Shown here one piece after another: positions 3,601-6,570 of a stretch of DNA of 6,570 nt. The translations under genes and the position numbers were made by a program. Within the stretch, counting starts at the first letter, position 1. Each line of letters begins with the position of its first letter. Origin of the DNA: Candidatus Hodarchaeota archaeon (GTDB taxonomy: Archaea; Asgardarchaeota; Heimdallarchaeia; Hodarchaeales; Hodarchaeaceae); contig JAEOSP010000438.1 in assembly GCA_016840305.1 (NCBI GenBank), positions 1 through 6,570 on the forward strand, read 5' to 3'. The notes beneath the pieces were generated by a model that saw only the letters and a list, made by a program, of their open reading frames with translations, was not told where the DNA came from and ran no database searches.

Positions 3601-6570
3601 CGCAATTTTTAATCGTAGCGTTTATGTATATTGGGTCACCCTGGATGGGATCGCTGATGCAGAAGTAAGTAAGATTCTCTATATAGAGATCTGGTTGGAT
3701 GTTGAATGAACGACAATAAATGTTATTATCTTCACCCTCGGTGTAGTTACAATTGTAATCGACTTCGGAAATATTGTCATATGGATCGATCTCCACGCAA
3801 AGCTGATGTGTACTATTGCTAGGAAATTCATACGGGAATGATATCTGTCTGCATCCATGTTTTCCGGGAATATCTATTGTATCTTGATATATTGTTGTAC
3901 CGTTATCCGAGATGTTCACTAATAAATCGTAGACAGGTAATCCACCGATATTACAAATTGTTGCAGTTATAATTGGACCACAACACCCAGATACGGTGAT
4001 CCCTGTAGGTGTGGGATCAGGACAGTTCGGATATACATAGATATCTTTCGTTGCAAAATTATTATTTTCCATAACTTCAAGTTCATTATCTTCTGGATCA
4101 GCATAGATTTTGATCGAGTGCCATCCTACAACTTTCGCTTCGCATGTTGTGTTCCAAAACTCGTATACATTTTCAAATTCCCCAGGGCATAAACGGTCAA
4201 TCGTGTCGTTTCCTATGTATTCCCATCCTTCCATAGGATCATATTCAGTAAAATTAACTAAAATATCACAAGCACAGAACTCAGCAAGATGTTCGTGGTA
4301 ATTTCCATAAGGGTCATAATGGTCAAAATTATTGTTATATACTTTTCCTGTTATTGTCACATGTTCAACTCCAGCAATAGGCCCTTGACCAGTGAACCCA
4401 TCCAGATGGATGTCAGATTCTCTTACATAAAGATCCGCTTTTGGTAGATGAGTTGAGATACTTCTGCTGATTTTATTGTTGTTTTCATCGCATTCGGATA
4501 TATTGTCATTTGGATCTACAATAACTCGTATTTCATCAGATTGACAATTTATAACTCTTATTGGTTCAGTAACATATCTGTATCCACCCTTTCCAGGGAT
4601 ATTATCCACATACACACATTTACTATTGACTTCCAATCCATTGGCGAAAACAGCGAATTTTACCCAAGTTCCACTGCTGATGCCACCGATATTTTTGATG
4701 TTAACCGTAACATAAACCTTTTGTCCTGATTTATTATCACAATCGTTTACCCGTTCGCAATATGGAGTATAATCAGAAAGGTACATTTCAATAGGAGTAA
4801 AATCAGGGCAGTTTGGCCATACATAGATTCTTTTATACAACTTATTGTTCTTCGTATCTGGTTCATAAACATCATCAACAGGGGATATGTTAACCAGTAA
4901 GTAGTGCCATCCAGAAACATTTGGAGTCCATATTGCTGGTTGATCTTGACCCTCTCTTGGGACTACCATTGCAGTATTGGGTGGAAGATCCCCTATCCAG
5001 GTATAAAAATGATTTTTTTCAGTAGTATCATTAAAGTCGACCCTAACAAGGCAATCACTTCTGATTAGCGCGTACACATCTACAGGTTGTCCTACTATAG
5101 GTTGAGTGTTGTTAAGATAAATCCTGTTAACGGATAAATCAATACCATTTATCACTTCAATAATTAATTCGTGATATGCAGTTAATGTAAAATCTGTAAC
5201 TGTTACATTGATTGTATAATCCCCTAAGTAAGCTGGGGCATTGATAATACAGCTGTAATTTCCAGCGGTGATCTTTGAGCCGGATGTCCATGTCGTCCAT
5301 TGGTCACCAGTTTCTTTTATTCTTATTGTAACCTCCGCACCACATACTGGTAACGACCAGTTTGGATATTGATACCAAGATTTTCCATAAACATTAATGC
5401 TTTGCCCTTTAATATATCCTGAACTGTTTGCAGGTTTAGAAAGATTCATTGTAAGATTCATACCTAATATAGCTGGTATATCACTTTCATTCTCACGAAT
5501 TACAATAGGGAGACGTGCGATATTATTCGTTTCATATGTTTCATTAATGGTATCTGCTGGATCTACGATAACTGTGATGACATGATATCCGATAAATTGA
5601 TCAAGCGGTGCTTCTGTACTAATATTCCAATAGATATAAGCAACTCTAGACGCTGGTTGTGAAGGTATATAATCTATTGTATAGTTGTCAATGTGTTTCT
5701 CGATAAGTTGATCACCATTGAAATAGGAATCAGTGAATGATACCGTGATGTTATGGGCTTCTACTGCACCAATATTGTGGACAGTGGCGTATATTGTAAT
5801 ATTATCACCAATGAGAGGACTGTAATCTGAGAAATTAATCATTAAACTATTAATAGCTAAATCAGGTTTGTTGTCCATTGGTATGATTTTTATGGTCTTA
5901 CTTACTGATTTTGACCATATTTCAAAACTGTTTTTGACTTTGAACGATATATTATGAGTGCCTATTGACAATCCTGAATATGAAAACGCATCGTCATAGC
6001 CGATCTCACCATCGATATCTGATGTCCAAAGGTATTCTTCAATTACCCCTACTGGTGTTGTCCCATGTCCCATAAAAGAAACGAGTTCACCATGAGTTGA
6101 AATAAGCGGGTAAATGTTATCGATTACTGCAATTGGTTTATTACCAACATATATTGTTTTAATAATAATGTCGGTAACGCCGTTTTCATCAGTAATATTG
6201 AGACTTACATTATAGCTTCCATTTGTTGTGTATGCATGTGTTGCATTTTCGGTGTAAGCATTATTACCGTCTCCAAAATCCCATGTCCAATTAACTATTG
6301 ATCCATCGGGATCGGTACTATTTGAACCGTCAAAGTAGACTATTACATTGGGATCTGGAAATTGTGGTGTCCAGGTGAAATTTGCAATTGGAGGTTGATT
6401 AATCCCGATTCTGAAACTCATAATATCTGTACGGTTCACATTCCCACTGGTATCATCATAATAAATCCTCCAACCAACAGCTGTTCCATCTGGTATAGAC
6501 GGGTTCTGCCATGTGAAATTAGACCACTGCCATTGGTTATTTTCCTCCATCTTCATCGGAGAACCATAAA
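191..6570 (-). CDS. Giant multi-domain extracellular protein (PKD / CARDB / Ig-like repeats), 5'-partial
   Basis: Probably a secreted or surface-displayed adhesion or cell-envelope protein; no enzyme domain is visible. The frame is open from the window edge to TAG at 191-193. The first ATG (6554-6556) gives 2,121 residues, but four sense codons (Tyr-Gly-Ser-Pro) precede it, there is no Shine-Dalgarno sequence upstream and no signal peptide follows. The sequence after it is also mid-domain, so the true start lies off the edge. Domains by residue: truncated Ig-like segment 1-52, PKD 56-139, PKD/Ig-like 141-228, CARDB 231-354, Ig-like 363-470, nine CARDB-like domains 472-1594, two bacterial-Ig-like 1597-1779, two PKD-type 1781-1970, C-terminal module 1974-2121. 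Composition is acidic, rich in Asn, Asp, Thr, Tyr and Ile, with many N-X-S/T sequons, as in archaeal S-layer-associated proteins. Domain family calls rest on recognisable motifs; the biological role is inferred. No frameshift or internal stop is seen. Ligand unknown. Confidence 0.93.
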   Translation of the reverse strand, partial: YGSPMKMEENNQWQWSNFTWQNPSIPDGTAVGWRIYYDDTSGNVNRTDIMSFRIGINQPPIANFTWTPQFPDPNVIVYFDGSNSTDPDGSIVNWTWDFGDGNNAYTENATHAYTTNGSYNVSLNITDENGVTDIIIKTIYVGNKPIAVIDNIYPLISTHGELVSFMGHGTTPVGVIEEYLWTSDIDGEIGYDDAFSYSGLSIGTHNISFKVKNSFEIWSKSVSKTIKIIPMDNKPDLAINSLMINFSDYSPLIGDNITIYATVHNIGAVEAHNITVSFTDSYFNGDQLIEKHIDNYTIDYIPSQPASRVAYIYWNISTEAPLDQFIGYHVITVIVDPADTINETYETNNIARLPIVIRENESDIPAILGMNLTMNLSKPANSSGYIKGQSINVYGKSWYQYPNWSLPVCGAEVTIRIKETGDQWTTWTSGSKITAGNYSCIINAPAYLGDYTINVTVTDFTLTAYHELIIEVINGIDLSVNRIYLNNTQPIVGQPVDVYALIRSDCLVRVDFNDTTEKNHFYTWIGDLPPNTAMVVPREGQDQPAIWTPNVSGWHYLLVNISPVDDVYEPDTKNNKLYKRIYVWPNCPDFTPIEMYLSDYTPYCERVNDCDNKSGQKVYVTVNIKNIGGISSGTWVKFAVFANGLEVNSKCVYVDNIPGKGGYRYVTEPIRVINCQSDEIRVIVDPNDNISECDENNNKISRSISTHLPKADLYVRESDIHLDGFTGQGPIAGVEHVTITGKVYNNNFDHYDPYGNYHEHLAEFCACDILVNFTEYDPMEGWEYIGNDTIDRLCPGEFENVYEFWNTTCEAKVVGWHSIKIYADPEDNELEVMENNNFATKDIYVYPNCPDPTPTGITVSGCCGPIITATICNIGGLPVYDLLVNISDNGTTIYQDTIDIPGKHGCRQISFPYEFPSNSTHQLCVEIDPYDNISEVDYNCNYTEGEDNNIYCRSFNIQPDLYIENLTYFCISDPIQGDPIYINATIKNCGFYPMEADQSFRVTYYADGSEMGYDTIYGPMNPCESKIATCIWNTTTVPPKEYTIKVVADSENEINELNEYNNEDTIEIRIWANLPDFTPLYITFSDETPYGYRETRYENGTMRYNQDGQKFSITTKIKNIGGIGSGTWVKFADYVNGTEVNSTKVYVDYIPGKGGTESASSSIRLKDITEHTIKIIVDPDNLVPEFNENNNDIDRNIYAHKPLPDLYLKYYYRSKCWKPLEYIPEIQFDNSNPIEGDIVNISEKVYNNNFEHMEYKECIYIKHIAEYPAFDAFVNFTDYDAIEGDELIDTVYILTEGHNDSQGKPDPSRFDPGDSVILYANWDTTEEGCHGDHTIKAYADPTYIIEEAIEVNNIAKKNIYVWANLPDLYITNLWLTDDYPPDEIFTNVSTDIHATIKNHGGIDANNFNVSFYDDGELIEVVTNVSCGGMDGTITLVLEDYLISYAGMHNFTIYVDSDDIIVEKYENNNIYDKGIFVHQPQPDLQVRSEDITFWLNDNETIEAYIGEEVTIKAKVHNLGLVDTYNASIVFYVDLLERISPVMTIPYIPSQGYTVVEITWVVPVILMPGYHAIYVLVEPNIYAYDPNPDNNMASRAILISGQGECVMVVVEPNIWYGTADQTKQFTATCYDAYGNSWDVTDGPGNWSTTDPGGTVVKGHYQPNTVGTWEVRYTCPKGLTDNATVIITAGQLHHIIIEYYNGTEVNTVNMTIDEFLTVYARGYDADNNLIGDIECNWTTTGTLDLQSASDVTDFTFDPYTPGTNGTIFAIDTEGHSDETGIITVINRIPVANLTVDNSTEGSPSRFDASNSYDPDGDVLQYRFDYDYDGIWDTPWSFNPISYYTWYDDHNGTGAVEVFDGEYTDKATAPVIVDNVAPNITSLDLGLTPACVYYPVSINTPVNLTGNFTDPGWLDTHNATIDWGDGNTTNGSKTGSNGYYQITDSWNYTRAGVYAVTLTVEDDDGGNDTEIFRYVVVYNASGGFVTGGGWIDSPEGAYTPDPNLTGKANFGFVSKYKKGQSTPTGNTEFNFKVASLNFHSKEYHWLVVTHHKAMYKGNGTINNDGNYGFMISAIDEELTNSTDVDLFRIKIWDKDNNDEVIYDNMLGEDDDADPTTEIGGGNIKIHKEE
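647..1216 (-). other. C-terminal pair of PKD-type domains
   Basis: Residues 1781-1867 contain FDASNSYDPDGD (1799-1810) followed by YRFDYDYDGIWD (1814-1825), the Asp-rich first half of PKD domains that carry a Y-D-x-D-G loop. They end in V-I-V-D-N-V-A-P, a common PKD-to-PKD boundary. Residues 1870-1970 contain N-F-T-D-P-G (1899-1904), the I-D-W-G-D-G-N core (1913-1919), and the typical A-G-V-Y-A-V-T-L-T-V-E-D-D-D-G-G strand and turn (1943-1958). The second domain is a confident PKD; the first is a divergent member. They separate the Ig pair from the C-terminal module. Confidence 0.75.
1220..1768 (-). other. Two tandem bacterial-Ig-like domains
   Basis: Residues 1597-1683 start with a C-V-M-V-V-V-E-P strand and contain Q-F-T-A-T-C-Y-D-A-Y-G-N (1618-1629), a W-S-T-T-D-P-G-G turn (1640-1647), G-T-W-E-V-R-Y (1660-1666) and D-N-A-T-V-I-I-T-A-G (1674-1683). 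This is the layout of BIg2-type domains that tolerate 'D-x-x-G-N' loops. Residues 1684-1779 repeat the plan more loosely: L-T-V-Y-A-R-G-Y-D-A-D-N-N (1709-1721), C-N-W-T-T-T-G (1728-1734), and a closing G-I-I-T-V-I-N strand (1773-1779). They form the join between the CARDB array and the C-terminal PKD pair. Family assignment is by pattern and moderate. Confidence 0.65.
2483..3343 (-). repeat. CARDB two-domain block A'-B', copy 2 (cysteine-poor)
   Basis: Residues 1072-1358. Domain A' repeats the A signatures: GQK (1104-1106), KNIGGIGSGTWVKFA (1114-1128), EVNS (1135-1138) and IPGKGG (1146-1151). Aligned by hand, 35 of 48 residues match residues 611-658. At DNA level, 3105-3218 against 4584-4697 matches at about 86 of 114 positions without gaps. 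Domain B' repeats KVYNNNFEH (1240-1248), HIAEY (1259-1263), VNFTDYDAIEG (1270-1280) and W-D-T-T (1318-1321). It carries a longer insertion around 1290-1312 than B. Only C1212, C1254 and C1325 remain. The flanking linkers here are W-A-N-L-P instead of P-N-C-P. Confidence 0.85.
4031..4804 (-). repeat. CARDB two-domain block A-B, copy 1 (cysteine-rich)
   Basis: Residues 585-842. Domain A has GQK (611-613), KNIGGISSGTWVKFA (621-635), EVNS (642-645) and IPGKGG (653-658). Domain B has KVYNNNFDH (738-746), HLAEF (756-760), VNFTEYDPMEG (767-777), W-N-T-T-C (801-805) and the tail ADPEDNELEVMENNN (819-833). Both domains recur downstream as copy 2. Copy 1 holds cysteines 600, 606, 647, 671, 689, 761, 763, 790 and 805, plus C583 and C845 in the flanking P-N-C-P linkers. 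Copy 2 lacks almost all of these. Confidence 0.85.
5147..5470 (-). other. Ig-like domain between CARDB 1 and CARDB 2
   Basis: Residues 363-470. Predicted beta-sandwich with G-Q-S-I-N-V-Y-G (384-391), C-G-A-E-V-T-I-R-I (405-413), a G-N-Y-S-C strand (432-436) and a final T-I-N-V-T-V-T-D-F strand (448-456). It has no CARDB tail and no PKD signature. The pattern of an invasin- or macroglobulin-like Ig fold fits best, but I cannot name the family. C405 and C436 are the only cysteines and sit on probable neighbouring strands, so they could form a disulfide; this is inference. Confidence 0.55.
5495..5866 (-). other. CARDB domain 1
   Basis: Residues 231-354. It opens with P-D-L-A-I-N and G-D-N-I-T-I-Y-A-T-V-H-N-I-G (250-263), the usual first strands of CARDB (cell adhesion related domain found in bacteria, Pfam PF07705). 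It closes with V-D-P-A-D-T-I-N-E-T-Y-E-T-N-N (331-345), the acidic D-P...E...N-N tail that recurs in every domain of the array. The stretch D-Y-I-P-S-Q (295-300) followed by an aromatic strand resembles Y-I-P-S-Q in the last CARDB (1541-1545), so the first and last CARDB domains look more like each other than like their neighbours. Confidence 0.8.
5873..6570 (-). other. N-terminal visible part: truncated Ig-like segment, PKD domain, PKD/Ig-like domain
   Basis: Residues 1-52 carry W-x-N-F-T-W, then I-P-D-G-T-A-V-G-W-R and D-I-M-S-F-R-I. This reads as the last strands of an Ig/fibronectin-like domain cut by the window edge. Residues 56-139 are a clear PKD domain: FDGSNSTDPDG (75-85), the W-x-W-D-F-G-D-G signature (90-97) and the closing G-S-Y-N-V-S-L-N-I-T strand (113-122). 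Residues 141-228 are a second beta-sandwich starting P-I-A-V-I-D. It has F-x-G-H-G-T (161-166), E-Y-L-W (174-177), D-I-D-G (180-183) and S-I-G-T-H-N-I-S-F (197-205), a pattern known to me from archaeal PKD-rich proteins. It lacks the W-D-F-G-D-G signature, so it is a divergent PKD or Ig-like fold. Such domains normally act as spacers or in protein-protein or protein-glycan contacts. Confidence 0.8.

Larger units (their letters stand above)
1775..5143 (-). repeat. Array of nine CARDB-like domains (protein-level repeats)
   Basis: Residues 472-1594 split into nine consecutive units at 472-580, 585-703 (A), 707-842 (B), 847-954 (C), 955-1067 (D), 1072-1197 (A'), 1200-1358 (B'), 1362-1474 (C') and 1477-1594 (D'). 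Most units start with D-[LF]-x plus a strand such as ITATICNIGG or HATIKNHGG and end in an acidic tail like VDPNDNISECDENNN (680-694), VDPDNLVPEFNENNN (1173-1187) or VDSDDIIVEKYENNN (1450-1464). Linkers fall into two classes. One is [WY]-[PA]-N-[CL]-P-D (580-585, 842-847, 1067-1072, 1358-1363). The other is a His-Pro type (HLPKADL 703-709, HKPLPDL 1196-1202, HQPQPDL 1473-1479). Unit lengths vary from about 108 to 160 residues. The array probably forms an extended rod; the Asp/Asn-rich tails could bind Ca2+, which is inferred and not shown. Confidence 0.8.

Noticed and set aside
2483..4804. CRISPR array or DNA tandem repeat (VNTR)
   Set aside because: The repeats are long, diverged, in frame and follow protein domain borders. 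No short identical repeats with spacers occur.

Overview
The window is almost entirely one very large minus-strand gene. From the right edge (6570) to a TAG stop at 191-193 there is a single uninterrupted frame of more than 2,120 codons, and it still runs open off the right edge, so the true N-terminus (start codon, signal peptide) lies outside. The product is a giant, acidic, Asn/Asp/Thr-rich, extracellular beta-sandwich protein. In order from the N-terminal side I read: a truncated Ig-like segment, a PKD domain, a PKD/Ig-like domain, a CARDB domain, an Ig-like domain, nine further CARDB-like domains, two bacterial-Ig-like domains, two PKD-type domains, and a conserved C-terminal module that begins with GGFVTGGGWIDSP. 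No catalytic domain and no C-terminal membrane anchor is visible.

The organism is most likely an archaeon. The arguments are the PKD/CARDB architecture typical of archaeal surface proteins, about 73 N-glycosylation sequons in the visible protein, and an oligo-T (hairpin-weak) transcription stop after the gene. The DNA is AT-rich, roughly 40% GC by eye. An uncultivated euryarchaeal or Thermoplasmatota-type lineage would fit, but this is inference from style; a bacterial host cannot be excluded.

Layout: 1-41 may be the first codons of a second minus-strand gene with a Shine-Dalgarno-like sequence at 43-50. Positions 42-190 form a short AT-rich intergenic region with a T-rich inverted repeat (139-162), a weak TATA-like element and a small family of direct repeats. 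Positions 191-6570 are the giant gene.

The most informative structure is inside the CARDB array. A two-domain block (A-B, residues 585-842) recurs as A'-B' (residues 1072-1358), offset by about 490-500 residues, with 35 of 48 residues identical over the best core and clear DNA similarity. This points to an internal duplication of a multi-domain unit. The first copy and the two domains after it are loaded with cysteine (22 Cys in about 445 residues), while the second is nearly free of it. Residue numbers throughout count from the ATG at 6554-6556, which is only a reference point and probably not the real start.
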